A DNA stretch of 64,000 nt from Haemaphysalis longicornis (Eukaryota; Arthropoda; Arachnida; Ixodida; Ixodidae): the NCBI GenBank assembly GCA_013339765.2, contig CM023456.1, forward strand, positions 85,421,636 to 85,485,635, given 5' to 3'. Under the pieces are notes generated by a model. It saw nothing but the letters and a program-made list of their open reading frames with translations. It was not told the DNA's origin and made no database searches. Every line of letters begins with the position of its first letter. Position 1 is the stretch's first letter. Shown here piece after piece: positions 54,560 through 64,000 of the stretch. Made by a program: the position numbers and the translations under genes.

Positions 54560-55713
54560 TAAAAGCATATAAAATATCAACATAAGTTGTCGCATTCCGC
54601 GTAGATGCTTTGGACGGGGCTTTTAGGTAAAGCGCCACATGAGAGGCGAAGCCCCAAGTCCACTGGGTCGTGCATTTTTATAGCTGTTTTCGTGGCTGAG
54701 CCATTGACAATTTCGTAATCCAACCGAGACCCTATCAAAGTGGTATAGAGGTGCAGCAGGTGTTGTTTGTCTGAACCGTATGATTGGTGAGGTAAGACTT
54801 TCAGAATATTCATTGTTTTTAGACATTTTTGCTTTAGCTGTTTGGTATGAAAGATGAATGTGAGTTAAGTAGTCCATCACCACACCCACACCCAAAAACA
54901 TGTGTTCTTTTTGAGCAGGAAGGGGGTCACTATTGAGAGTTATTTTAGGATCAGGCCTTACTCTGCGTCTCTGTGAGAATACGACACAGGTACTTTTCGC
55001 GGGATTAAGATTGAAACCATTATGGTGTTCCCAGCGAGACAGCTTGTTTACCCCAAGGTGGACCTGACGTACATCATCCACATACATGAAACAAGTGATC
55101 AATGGAAGCAATGTTTTCCGAAGCGAGTTCATCTTCACAATGAAGCGCGTACAGCTCAAAACTCCGCCATGAGGCACGCCAATTTCTTGAACGTATACTC
55201 TTGACAGTGCCCACCCAACTTTGACGCGAAACGTTCGTTTGGACAAGTAACCATCAAGAGTGTTCAACATGTTACCTGTTATGCCATAAGATTTTAAGTC
55301 TAGAACAATGCCGTAACGCAATGCTGTATCATAGGCTTTTTCAATGTAAAAAAATCCGGTCGTGCAGTAGTGTTTGTGTATAAAGGCATCTTTAATGCAT
55401 GATTGTAATGCAACTAGTTGATCATTTGCGGATCGCCCAGCCCGGTAGCCTGCCTGGCAGCCCTCCAGAAGACCATTGTACTCAAGAACGTACACGAGCC
55501 TCCGAATAATCATTTTCTCGAGAAGCTTTCACGGCAGCTGGTAAGCGCAATGGGCCTATAGCTGGAAGGAGAGAAAGTGTCCTTCCCTTCCTTAAGGAAA
55601 GCCACTACTATGGCCTCCCTCCAAAAGCATCGAATGTGCCCGGAAAGACATATTTTATTGTATAGGTGTAGAAGAGTTTCAAGAGTGTAGGGATGTAGGT
55701 GTTCTATCATGGT
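54560..55713 (-). pseudogene. LINE A reverse transcriptase
   Basis: The frame 55710-55510 gives LETLLHLYNKICLSGHI, REAIVVAFLKEGKD and SYRPIALTSC. After a shift the frame 55513-54623 gives YVLEYNGLLEGCQAGYRAGR, the first aspartate strand here altered (TTGFFYIEKAYDTALRYG, where tyrosine replaces the aspartate of FxDxxKAFD), GVPHGGVLSCTRF, FMYVDDVRQVHLG (catalytic pair kept), LNPAKSTCVVFSQRRR and FLGVGV. Order and spacing are normal. The loss of the first catalytic aspartate alone would kill activity. Confidence 0.92.
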
Positions 55714-56347
55714 GTATATAATCTTATCTGCACCTGGAGCTGAAGATTTACTTCTGGTCAGATTAGCGTTAAGCTCATGAATTAAAAAGTGTGCTACTTG
55801 TTACTACCACGCAGGGTCTTCTTTGTGTAGTGTGTTTGTGTAGCGTGCTGAAACTGTTTGTGTAGTGTACTGAACTGGACACGTGTTGGAAGTGTCGTGC
55901 AAGAGTGTCAGCCTGGACTTCGAGTGTGTCCCCTGTTGCGCTAACCAGGGGTAGGCTGTGCGGCTGTTGTCCTTTGAGCTTACGTATATGTGTCCAGACA
56001 TTGTGTGTCTGTGTATGAAATAATGGATGACAAGAAGGTGTGCCAACTCTCTCATTTCGCCTCACAACGCACACGTTCTCCAAACGCCTTGGCCCATTTG
56101 AACAAGAGTAGGTTACCCGACGTGGGGTACCGACGAAAGATACCCCACGCCTTGTTCTGTGCCTCTCGCGCCTGCCCACAGTCTTTGTTCTATCATGGCT
56201 TACTCTGAATGTGCGGGGCACGAGAGGCGGGGGGAATGGACTTTTCGGCGGAGGCGAGGATGTGCGCCTTGAGGAATTCGGTAGCTTCTTCAACGTGTAA
56301 GTATCCAATAGATGTGTGCTGTAGTTTGGATGTCTCTGTAAATGTAT

Positions 56348-57047
56348 TCAATTAGCCCTTGCTTCATTGAACCTGTTTTGGGAAGATAGACTGCGTCGGC
56401 CTTTACCTATATATGTTAGTGAGGTGGGGAAGTGGTCACAGCCATATGGGTCAGTGCCCACACTCCACTCGAGAAGACGAAGGAGAACTGCGGAGCCTAT
56501 AGCCAAGTCAAGAAATAAGTGCGTGTTGTGTGCTGTGTTACAGTATGTAGGCTGTTTCTTGTTGAAGAGGCATGCTACTGAGGATGTTAAAAACTTCCAT
56601 ATCAGGCGCGACCTCGGGCATCCAAGCGAGAAGAGCCCCAAAGAGAATTGCGTGTATTAAGGTCGCCTGTGAGGATGTATGGTTCGGGTAGCTGGTCAAC
56701 CAGCGACTCGAAGTCGGAGATCGAGAGTGCAAGATCGGGAGGAATGTATATGGAGCATAGCGTTATGAACCTATCAAATATTATTGTGCGGATTGGTGCA
56801 GCCTCATGGACAGTGTTGAAAGTGACAGGGTGGCATGCCAAGGGTTGCCGGGCGATTATGGCCCCACTGCTGGAAGAGTGTGTGCAGCCATCCCAGTCCT
56901 TTCTGTATACCGGGGTAACTATTCAAGAAATTTGTGTTTGGATTTGAAATGTGTTTCCTGAACACACATGACACTTGGCTTACTAGTATGCAGTATTTCG
57001 TATACATCGTCAAGATTTTTAAGGAGGCCTCTGGAGTTCCATTGCAT
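56348..57047 (-). pseudogene. LINE A endonuclease
   Basis: ORF2 probably starts at the ATG at 57047-57045 (MQWNSRGLLKNLDDVYEILH). Blocks: CVQETHFKSK (catalytic glutamate, about 56955), ITLCSIYIPPDL (about 56755), ILTGDLNTRNSLWG (catalytic D-N, about 56670) and YGCDHFPTSLTYI (DH pair, about 56440). There are two frameshifts. This apurinic-type nuclease nicks the target for primed reverse transcription. Confidence 0.9.
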
Positions 57048-57097
57048 TATGTTTTGTCTTCGCATTATGAGTGTTCGGAACTACTGGAGTGTGTTCT

Positions 57098-58368
57098 TTA
57101 TGTATCGTCTTTAGGGGCTTGGACTCTTGTAGGGACCGTTCTCAGCCTCTGTAGAGGTTTGGATGCAGGAACCCGTTCTTTTCGCTGCGACGCAAACGGG
57201 AACGGCCCACGTATATCCCATCCTTGGATGTCTGGATGTCTTAGGCGCTCCCGATGGACCAGGCCCCTTGGACTTTGCTCCCGTTCGGGCGCCCCTTGTT
57301 TTTGACCCGCTACCGCCGAAGGTGTCGGGAGCACCACAGGTTGTACTGGCGGTGCGGCAGGGGTGGGAGCCGATGCGGGACCCCCGGTGTCCATCACCTC
57401 CACAGCCTCCAGTGGAAGCAGGGAGGGTGAGGCAGCAGGGCAGTAGGGCATCGGTACCGACGGTGACTGTTGCCACCACAGCCGCTGTGGCTAAGCGAGG
57501 GCTGTGGTGGCGGGTTGGGCTGCCAGAGGCCACCCAGGAGATGGGGGACCAAGTCTCACTCTCGGTGCTGGGTCCCCGCCCAAACCAGAGCCCGCTCCGC
57601 CCCCCGGCGAGCTGCGTCAGGGTACCTCCGCAGGGGGAAAGAGGCGAACTTCTTTTGCACCTTTGGGAAGGTTATGTTCTTGTTGACTTCCAAGGCAATG
57701 ATCTCTTTCTCCTGTTGGCAGGTGTGGTCCTTGGCAGTTTGCACTGGCGAAGTTCTCGAATTCGGGATTGTCAGTTGGATGATCTTGAGCTGCACATTTT
57801 GCGTATGTCAATTTACGACGAGAAGAGGTTGTGCTGTGCCCAAACCGCTGACACTTGAAGAAGTGTCGTGGGTTTGGCACGTAGGGTCGGCTGGACATCT
57901 CATAAAGCCGGCGTTGACCGACTCAGGAACTGTTGAGCAGTCTAACGTCAAGATTTTGCGTTTGGTTGGTATTATCTGTTCGTTTCGGCGTATGGTTATT
58001 CGCCTCACTGCCACTACGCCCTGATTATGAAGGAACTCTTGCAGATCGGCTTCGATTGCACTTATAAGATCCCGATCAGAGATCACGACCTGGCAGCTAT
58101 TAAGGCTGCGATGGGGCGTGATCTTTATGTCAACGTCAACCATGCGCGTTTGGGTGAGAATATTAGCGGACTGCTGTTTGTTGTCTACCTCAATCAGGAG
58201 TTCTGCAGTTTTCAGTTTCTTAGCCTTGTACGACTTGCCGACAAGGCTTTCAAGATACTTGGACATTAGAAACACGGACTGGGAAGAATTTGGCGTTGTC
58301 TTATCAAGAGATTTCATGATCAGAAAGCGCGAGAAATTATCCGGCTTTGGAAGCCAGATTGATTGCAA
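57098..58368 (-). pseudogene. LINE A ORF1 (Gag-like, CCHC knuckles)
   Basis: The ATG at 58368 opens a frame with WLPKPDNFSRFLIMKSLD, KKLKTAELLIEVDNKQQSAN and ILTLDCSTVPESV, the RNA-binding region typical of ORF1 in Jockey- and I-type arthropod LINEs. After a shift (about 57880) come zinc knuckles: CFKCQRFGHST-like (here FFKCQRFGHST), AKCAAQDHPTDN and ANCQGPH, several with lost cysteines. The last third (57450-57098) is Pro/Ala/Arg-rich and ends at a stop about 50 bases before ORF2. Confidence 0.85.
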
Positions 58369-59070
58369 ATGAGGAAAAGAAACCGTTACGGCTCCTTTTC
58401 AGTGACACGTATTTTTTGGAGGGGGTGAGAAAATACCCTAAAGCATAGTATAAAAGCAGGGGATGGGGTTACTTCGCTTGGGTTTCCCTGATACCAAGGG
58501 AGGTCCCGCAGTTCCCTGCCTGGTGAACAGACAGGGAGCCCATCCGCCGGAGCTTGACCTGGGCTCCGACGGCCATCATTCCTGGTTTCTCACCCACCAC
58601 CTATAAACACATTGCCACGGTTGGATACAGCTTATGTTTGGGGGCTCGGGGTATGCAGTGTCGCCAATACGGTCACCAAGATTACTGAAGGTGCTCCGTG
58701 CGGGGCCGCAAAGACCATTCGTTCACTGATAGACCCTTCGGTGGTGCGAAAGGTCAAGGCGTTCTGTTCCGCCAGTGACGAATCAATTCTATGTGGGCTG
58801 TTCTCGCTCTCCGCCCGGCCCGTAACATTGCTATGAGCTTTCCCACATGGTCAGGCACCCAGGCAGAAAGCATTTACGTTTGAATGTGCGCTGTCATTTT
58901 CGGACTGCATGAAAACTTCATATCACTGGAGCCGGTCGACCAGATTTTGTTGAAATCCCCAAGGTTCAGTGAGTTTCTGCGTAGGAGACCTTGACATGCC
59001 CCCAAATGCAGCCATGCGGCTAGAAAGGAAAACAACACAAATCTCGCAAAAACGTCGCTGTTGTAAAATT

Positions 59071-59142
59071 CATCCTGATTCAAGATTTGAACCAGGGACC
59101 ATCGCTTTGCCAGGGCACTCGGTCTACCAACTGAGATAAACA
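59071..59142 (-). other. tRNA-like module, minus strand
   Basis: On the minus strand: TCTCAGTTGGTAGACCGAG (A-box region, D-arm like), then about 25 bases, then CTGGTTCAAATC (B box). The spacing is that of a tRNA, but the anticodon and acceptor stems do not form cleanly. Most likely the polymerase III promoter head of a tRNA-derived SINE, which would run on leftwards to about 58870. Confidence 0.5.
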
Positions 59143-59308
59143 GGGGGCTCACTGTTCGTAGGGCGAGAGCAAATTGATCCACTTGAACTGAGGGACTGTT
59201 GTTATTATACAAGATTAGGGGATTTTCTTGGGGCTTTCCCCTAATTATGGTCAACGAACAGCGGTCCTTCGATTCTAGTTGATCAATTTGATCTGCACTA
59301 CAACCAGC

Positions 59309-59380
59309 TACCCTAATCCTTAGCTTAGCCGAGAGGGCAACTGCGCTTGTTTGGCGCAGTTTGGGTTCGATCCTGGAAAA
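59309..59380 (+). other. tRNA-like module, plus strand
   Basis: TTAGCCGAGAGGGCA (A-box region), then a seven-base-pair stem ACTGCGC/GCGCAGT (59340-59360) around a seven-base loop TTGTTTG, where an anticodon would be GTT, then GGGTTCGATCC (B box, 59363-59373). The anticodon arm and B box are very good, but the acceptor arm does not pair. A tRNA-derived SINE head or tRNA pseudogene running rightwards. Confidence 0.5.
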
Positions 59381-59639
59381 GGAAGAACTTTGGTTCAATG
59401 GCACATTTTCGAGAAAGCTGTATAGGTTTCTTTTCTACCCGTAGGAGTGCATTAAGGCGGATGTTGAATTTCCTTAGTGCCGAAGTTTTTATAGCATCCA
59501 ACAAGCTTTCAACCCTTGCGGTATCGAGAAATGGAGGAAAGAAACGGTGTTGTGGCCCGAGAGCACCTTAACCAGGGCGCCGCGAAGCGAGATGTTAAAT
59601 TCCTTTTGCGCCCCCCGCACTTCTATGCCTGCCTTTTAT

Positions 59640-60740
59640 GGTGTACTTGGAGTCTGAATGGTTGAGAACGCATGGCTCACGAACGTTTTAGGATGTTGTG
59701 AGCCATCCTCGGCGTGCGAGGAGAAGCACGCAGCCCGCGCGAAAGCATAAACATCTGTAGACAACAGAAGTGGCTCGTCTGGTTTCGGCGTTGACAGCGT
59801 GGTCATTTTGCGAAGTTCCACTTTGAGTCTTTAGTACCAGCCACCAGTTTTGGCTCTCCACGGAAACTTGTTCGGGATTGTGCTCCCTGCCAGGCCAGTG
59901 AGCCGCCTCGCCACCTCAGCAAAGTTGTTTACGTAACCCTAGTAGTAGCCGCACAGACCGAGAATACTGACGAGCTATCTCTTTTTTGTGGGCTCGTAAG
60001 CTTCAGTATTTCAGCCAATTTTCCGGGTGCGGCGCGCGCGCTCCACACTCAAAAGTGTGCCCTACGTAGGGGACAGATCCCCTAGTGGCCTGGCACTCGA
60101 ATTTTACCTTCAGCCTAGCCCGGTCTAACGCCAGGAAGGGAACGCTGTAATGCTGTACATGCTTGATCCGGTGCTCTCCTAATAAAGCCGTCCTACATAT
60201 ACACACAGGCGCATTCAAAATACGAGAGCAGCTGCCGTTTATAGACGCCTCAAACGTTTCTGCAGTCTCTTCCGGCCACAAGGTATTAGTTTCCACACAA
60301 ACTGCCCGCGATGACATGCAAAAGTTGTGAATGTTTGTGCTAGAACCGAAGGCACTGCTGGTACCTACCGATAACCACTTCGCAGGTCCAGATGGGCTAT
60401 GTATTTTGCATGGACTACTTTGCATATGAGATCCTGCTGCAGTGCCATCGCATACGCGTCTAGCAGCGCACCTGGGTTGAGTGTACGGTCATCAGCGCAT
60501 ATCCTGATTGATGGGTACCATTCTTCCACGCAGACGAGAGAATACGCCTGCGAACTCTTGCGCTGCAAAACTTAAAACTCCGGAAAGCAATTTTCCTCCT
60601 GCGCCCCCACTTCCCCTTTCAGAGCAATGAGGGCACGATAGCGCTCTAATTGTTTCAGCTCCCCTATAATAATTCGCGATGTTCGCGCATCCTTGCAACT
60701 CCGACACTGTTGTGAAGCGACCCGCTGTGCTCCGCAAATA
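59640..60740 (-). pseudogene. RT and RNase H start of Ty3-type element 3
   Basis: Blocks: AAQEFAGVFS (pre-RT, about 60560), SIRICADDRTLNPG (about 60500; usual IRxCVDYRxLN), AKYIAHLDLRSGYR (first aspartate, about 60385), LDRARLKVKFE, then VPYVGHTFECGARAPHPEN (about 60050), and EDGSQHPKTFVSHAFS of RNase H (about 59690). The YxDD box should lie near 60200 but is destroyed. Frequent shifts and stops. Confidence 0.75.
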
Positions 60741-60899
60741 CCTTGCGGATCTGATTACCCTTTCCGCATCTAGATGCGGGTGTCAATCTCCCAAACAAGG
60801 GTATGACCCCGGCGCCTACTTCCCCTGAGCAGAATGCACACTACGGCTCTTCGAACGGTTCATATTTCACAGAAAGGACGCCTATCGTCATTACCCTAC

Positions 60900-61880
60900 G
60901 GTTATAGGGTCACAGGTTGCTTACTTGCGCAGCCCTAGGCTTCCCTGTAGCATGTCAACACAATATGAATGGTCCCTGCACCTATCGTTTACCCGGCCGG
61001 GCCCCCGCCGCTTCCATAAAATCTTTACCAGTCCCTCGTAAACAAACAAGACCGCGTCCTTTTCCTGAAAGCTTTACTCGACGCTGGGTTATTAAATTGC
61101 CTTGCGTACGGATTCTGCTGCACTGATACTATCCGTTCTGCTGTTTGGTCTGCGTGCACGCTGTTGCAGTTTATTCTTCAATAAAAGCGTACGTGGACGG
61201 CCCGGGCTCGCACAACGCAGCAGTTCACTTGTTCAAGCACATTTAATGATGGCTAGTGGTGCACTCTGGGATCTACGTATACCATTTAAAAAAGGCGAAA
61301 TTTATTCTGGTTTTTCCGGGCATTGTGATACAGGCACAAAATAAAGAAAACCGTCTTGTTCCAGTCGCTGCCAGCTGTTCGACGGGTATGGTACATAATT
61401 TTTTTAAAGGTACTGTTCTAGCGCTGTATCACTGGTGGCTCTCCGTGTGATCAGGGGTTAAAAAGTCTTAAAGCAACCCAGTCGTTGTATGAGCTCCTGT
61501 GTTAACTCAGTAGTAACGTTAGTAGCACACTGCGCCGCTATCAATTCGGATCTCCGTGTGCTGCCAAATACTATCAAAAGAGCATCGCAAATCGCCCTGG
61601 CACTGTACCTCGGGCCAGCGCGTGCACATATAGATCCCGTACAGTGCGTACTTCGGCCGGCTGCATGACTGTTGCTGCACCAGGCCAAAGATGTCGATGG
61701 AAACTCTTTCAAACGTGCATCTTGGCCTCAGAAGCGTTTCTATGGTGAGCCAGTCGGTAGTTCGTAAGAAGGATTTGACTTGCAGGCATGGTAGCTAGGA
61801 CAGTACCACCTTATGTCTTCCTAAATGGCCAGCCAAAATTAACTGTATTTTGTTCGTGCCATCAGGGCGCCAAAACATCA
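60900..61880 (-). pseudogene. Integrase of Ty3-type element 3
   Basis: The minus strand shows LAGHLGRHKVV (zinc-arm end, about 61840), FERVSIDIFGLV (first aspartate, about 61700), then in the frame 61712-61458 ICDALLIVFGS, SELIAAQCATNVTTELTQEL (where the second aspartate should be; now lost) and QRLGCFKTF. Near 61000 a block like KILWKRRGPGRVNDRC marks the GPY/F C-terminal region. The glutamate region is not recognisable. Confidence 0.65.
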
Positions 61881-62066
61881 GCGAAGTTTCCCTGTTGATA
61901 CATTTGCAGCGATTCCTTTTTCCGACTGTCCAGTAGCACCATGTGCATCACCGGTTCTCGCAGAAGCTGACTCGGTAGTACAGAATGCCGTCTACAACGA
62001 CCATGCTTCTTGTTCTGCGCTTAGAGTTTCCCCGGCCGCTCGCCGTGTCGTATCCGTTTTTCGGCC

Positions 62067-62356
62067 CGAACGTCTCCGACGAGCTCTACTCGCTATTACC
62101 TTCGTGAGAGATTTCACTGCACTGCTCCTGTCTCCCATCTCGTTCGTTGTTTGGGTTGGTTTACAGTCTGAAAAATGTGATACTTTGGTCTACATGAACG
62201 CCCAGTTCTTCAAGAAAGCATTCAATAGATCCTTTTGGATGATTAGGCCAAGACGTGTGAGGAGGTAGACAGAAGCAATGCAGGGAAAGTGCTCACGAAC
62301 GTCTCCGACCAGCTTTTCTCGTCATTACCTTCAGGAGCTATTTCACTGCACCGGAG
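62067..62356 (-). repeat. Two diverged 62-bp direct repeats
   Basis: CGAACGTCTCCGACGAGCT (62067) and CGAACGTCTCCGACCAGCT (62296) start two blocks that both run on through ATTACCTTC and TTTCACTGCAC. A weaker third similarity (CGTCATCGTTACTTC) lies near 62447. Origin unknown; orientation is arbitrary. Confidence 0.6.
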
Positions 62357-62559
62357 CCGTATGGATAATAACCACGGCAGCGCGCGTCAAGCTTCTGGGT
62401 AACAGATGGGGGTAGAAAGGTACCGATGCCAAACGCACTTTCCGTCATCGTTACTTCAGAAAGTCATATTAATCTTCGGGGTACTGGAGGGGACGGACGG
62501 TAGTGAACCCATAGTCCAGCGGCTGTGAGTGGGAGTTCAGCGGCCGCGAGGTGGAGTTG

Positions 62560-63060
62560 TGAAGCGCGCTCGCCGAAGTGTGAGCCGCCTCATTCCTGAA
62601 GCGGCCCGCGTGGCCAAGAACTCAGGTCACGTGTACGTCCACATTGTGTTGCACGCAAAGTGCGCGGCCACTGCTTTTAATTTGAAGAGTAAGATAGCTG
62701 AGCCGTGAACACGCTGTCATTTTCTGAGGGCCCGAAGGGAATCTGCGTAAATGATAAGGCGCATTCAAGGGTAACAGGCACGTTAAGACATTTGCTGCGA
62801 TAAGAATTCCAGGATCATATGAAGAGCGCGCAACTCTACTCTAGAAGACGTCGGGCGCTCCTGATTATCGTACTGTAGCACCGGGACACGGCGCACGTAC
62901 TGTGGGGGCTGGTAAAACGCAATGCCGGCAAGGTGGGTGGTAGAATCCTAGGCAGCGTCTGTAAAAATTGCCCCATGATCGGCAGCTGCACAGGCAGCGC
63001 GAGCGGATCGTTCAAAAGCATGGGGAGCTTTCGGCTAGTAGGATTGGGCCGGTGGACATT
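62560..63060 (-). pseudogene. LINE RNase H domain, separate copy
   Basis: On the minus strand: GAIFTDAA (first aspartate, about 62970), a stop, AGIAFYQPPQYV, TSSRVELRALHMILEFL (glutamate, about 62850), IIYADSLRALRK (second aspartate, about 62750) and VLGHAGRFRNEAAHTSASA (histidine; last aspartate replaced, about 62600). All four blocks are in one frame apart from a displaced part, with four stops. The RT that should lie above 63060 is missing. Confidence 0.8.
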
Positions 63061-63199
63061 TTCATCCTCCCATGATGAAATCTTTTAAAACTTGTTTGGC
63101 AGGTCGGTAGGGTGCAAAGGGGAGTCCACCAATAACAGACGTTGACCAGAAAGAGTCCATGTGTGGTGCCTTGAGTGATTGTCTTTCACTTGTCTTTCA

Positions 63200-64000
63200 T
63201 TGAGTCATCAATGTCTTTCCAGTCACGATGTCTCCCGACTTTCTAGTTCGGCGATTACAAAATTAACAGTCCAGCATGCTTCTCATCGCTAGTGATGCTG
63301 TGCCAACTGTGCCGATGTACCTTTTTTCGTCTAGAATTGAAGACGCCTTCCAACGACACTGTACTACGAAAGTGCTATTACTAGGAAATTTAAACGCCAG
63401 GAATTCTATTTGGCGAGCCGATGGTTTGAACTCCCCGGCATCCAGCTTGCCGACGATTCACGCCAGCCAACTTAAAATACTGCAACCCGCAACTTCGATA
63501 GCGAATTTCTAAAATCCCTCCTCCGAGTCTTGTATCGACTTTACCCTTGTTTCCTGCCCCATTTGGGAAGGCGATCTTTTGTGGAATTTACATAACACGC
63601 CAACTTTATCCGATCACAAGTACGTAGTATTCGCTATGCAACGGTTTCCAATGCCCATAAGAAGGTGCCTAAAACAAAGCATCACTGTAATATGTGGTTG
63701 ATGAATTGGCAGCGGATGACTGGATTTGAAAGTTCAACCTACATGATACTTCCACAAAGTCCGCCCTCAACACAGCTCTTCACGCGTTTGATTCCAAGTC
63801 TGCCAGTTTAAGAACAAGTTTCAACGACCCCTGCAGGCATACAGAAGAAACGCGTGGTGGAGCCGTGCTCTAGCCAGGAAAGAGAGGCGTTGCGACTATT
63901 GCTGCGGCGATACCAACATTGCCGGAATCCACTATTGCAGGCGAATCCTCGTTTTCTTTATCACCGGAGTCTCGCCGCCTACAGAGAGCACACACATATA
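63200..64000 (+). mobile_element. LINE C: endonuclease part, continues past window
   Basis: In + orientation: VLLLGNLNARNSIWRADGL (about 63372-63430; GDFNAH-type strand with aspartate now asparagine), ESCIDFTLVSCPIW (about 63525), TLSDHKYVVFAMQ (catalytic DH pair, about 63607), then the post-endonuclease linker NAWWSRALARKER (about 63850) and, in another frame, CRNPLLQANPRFLYHR and AAYREH at the window edge. The RT would follow beyond 64000. The linker type (WW, then R-x-x-Y) fits R1- or I-group LINEs. Stops occur after SIANF (63512) and later. Confidence 0.75.

Larger units (their letters stand above)
53261..58600 (-). mobile_element. LINE A: nearly full-length I-type LINE
   Basis: The most complete LINE of the window. 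On the minus strand: about 230 bases of 5' untranslated DNA (58600-58369), ORF1 with CCHC knuckles (58368-57098), ORF2 with endonuclease (57047-56348), linker, RT (55713-54560), RNase H and zinc knuckle (54217-53590), a 3' untranslated region, and an ATC-repeat tail at 53261-53273 (TGATGATGATGAT on the plus strand). Gag-like ORF1, endonuclease, RT and RNase H in this order define the I group. It is interrupted by many frameshifts and stops and cannot move. It serves as the intact reference for LINE B. Confidence 0.9.
58601..59639. other. Non-coding region with two tRNA-like modules
   Basis: Upstream of LINE A. It holds two tRNA-like promoters on opposite strands (59071-59142 and 59309-59380, listed separately) and a hairpin between them (ATTAGGGG at 59214-59221 pairing with CCCCTAAT at 59239-59246). 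No protein is recognisable. Confidence 0.5.
59640..61880 (-). mobile_element. Ty3-type LTR element 3, integrase before RT
   Basis: A heavily decayed Ty3-type Pol on the minus strand. Integrase lies at 61880-60900 and RT with the start of RNase H at 60740-59640, so integrase again comes first. Spacing from the second integrase aspartate to the RT palm is about 1 kb, like element 2. No LTRs, Gag or protease were recognised. The third independent case of this order in the window. Confidence 0.7.

Noticed and set aside
54622..55600. Possible working LINE reverse transcriptase because of a 296-codon frame
   Set aside because: The first catalytic aspartate is replaced, the N terminus is in another frame, and RNase H and endonuclease are broken.
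57163..58024. Long + strand frames of 231 and 184 codons
   Set aside because: They are antisense to ORF1 of LINE A, whose minus-strand reading has clear zinc knuckles and the ORF1 RNA-binding region.
1..64000. CRISPR arrays, bacterial operons, riboswitches, rRNA genes
   Set aside because: No regularly spaced repeats, no ribosome-binding-site-led gene chains and no rRNA-like sequence; the window is eukaryotic.

Overview
The window looks like intron and intergenic DNA of a large, repeat-rich arthropod genome. The mix of Penelope-like elements, I-, RTE- and CR1-type LINEs with microsatellite tails, and Ty3-type elements suggests a hard tick (Ixodida), but that is inference from element families; no diagnostic host gene was identified. 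There are no bacterial-type operons. Nearly all recognisable coding sequence is decayed transposable element (TE), with frameshifts and stops.

Host signal: three short + strand segments (13485-13585, 28964-29051, 33456-33484) each have good splice acceptors and donors, and their reading phases fit together exactly. Joined in that order they would encode a membrane-spanning helix, a polar Gly/Ser/Pro linker and a Lys-Pro-Thr tract, as in a single-pass membrane protein with a mucin-like stalk. If real, introns of about 15.4 and 4.4 kb hold most of the TEs of the left half. A weaker fourth candidate lies at 38429-38532.

Left third (1-20 kb): an RTE-like LINE (-, 3222-4745) abuts a Penelope-like element (+, 4800-6085) with a nearly intact GIY-YIG nuclease. 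Then come a diverged tandem repeat, a CR1-like LINE 5' part (7320-8690), the 3' end of an I-type LINE with a (CT)n tail (-, 10603-11760), and a Ty3-type element (+, 16772-19850) in which integrase precedes reverse transcriptase (RT).

Middle (20-41 kb): a second Penelope-like fragment (22600-23300), several LINE 3' fragments, an I-type LINE 3' end with a long stem-loop before its poly(A) signal and (CT)n tail (27070-28062), a perfect 21-bp hairpin (28423-28468), a third Penelope-like element (-, 29201-30512), an I-type LINE 3' end with an (ACAT)n tail (35500-37033), and two near-identical 278-bp direct repeats.

Right half (41-64 kb): a nested TE stack. An I-type LINE (LINE B, -) is cut into three pieces. 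One interruption is a 1.09-kb TTAA-flanked non-autonomous DNA element (42814-43899). The other is a complete 6.6-kb LTR retrotransposon (44252-50898) with the order Gag-protease-integrase-RT-RNase H. A nearly full-length relative, LINE A (53261-58600, -), supplies the uninterrupted comparison that proves both insertions. Further right are two tRNA-like modules, a third Ty3-type element with integrase before RT (59640-61880, -), and LINE fragments running off the window end.

The most notable results are the three separate Ty3-type elements with a Gmr1-like (integrase-first) gene order, the resolved nesting, and the phase-consistent cryptic host exons.
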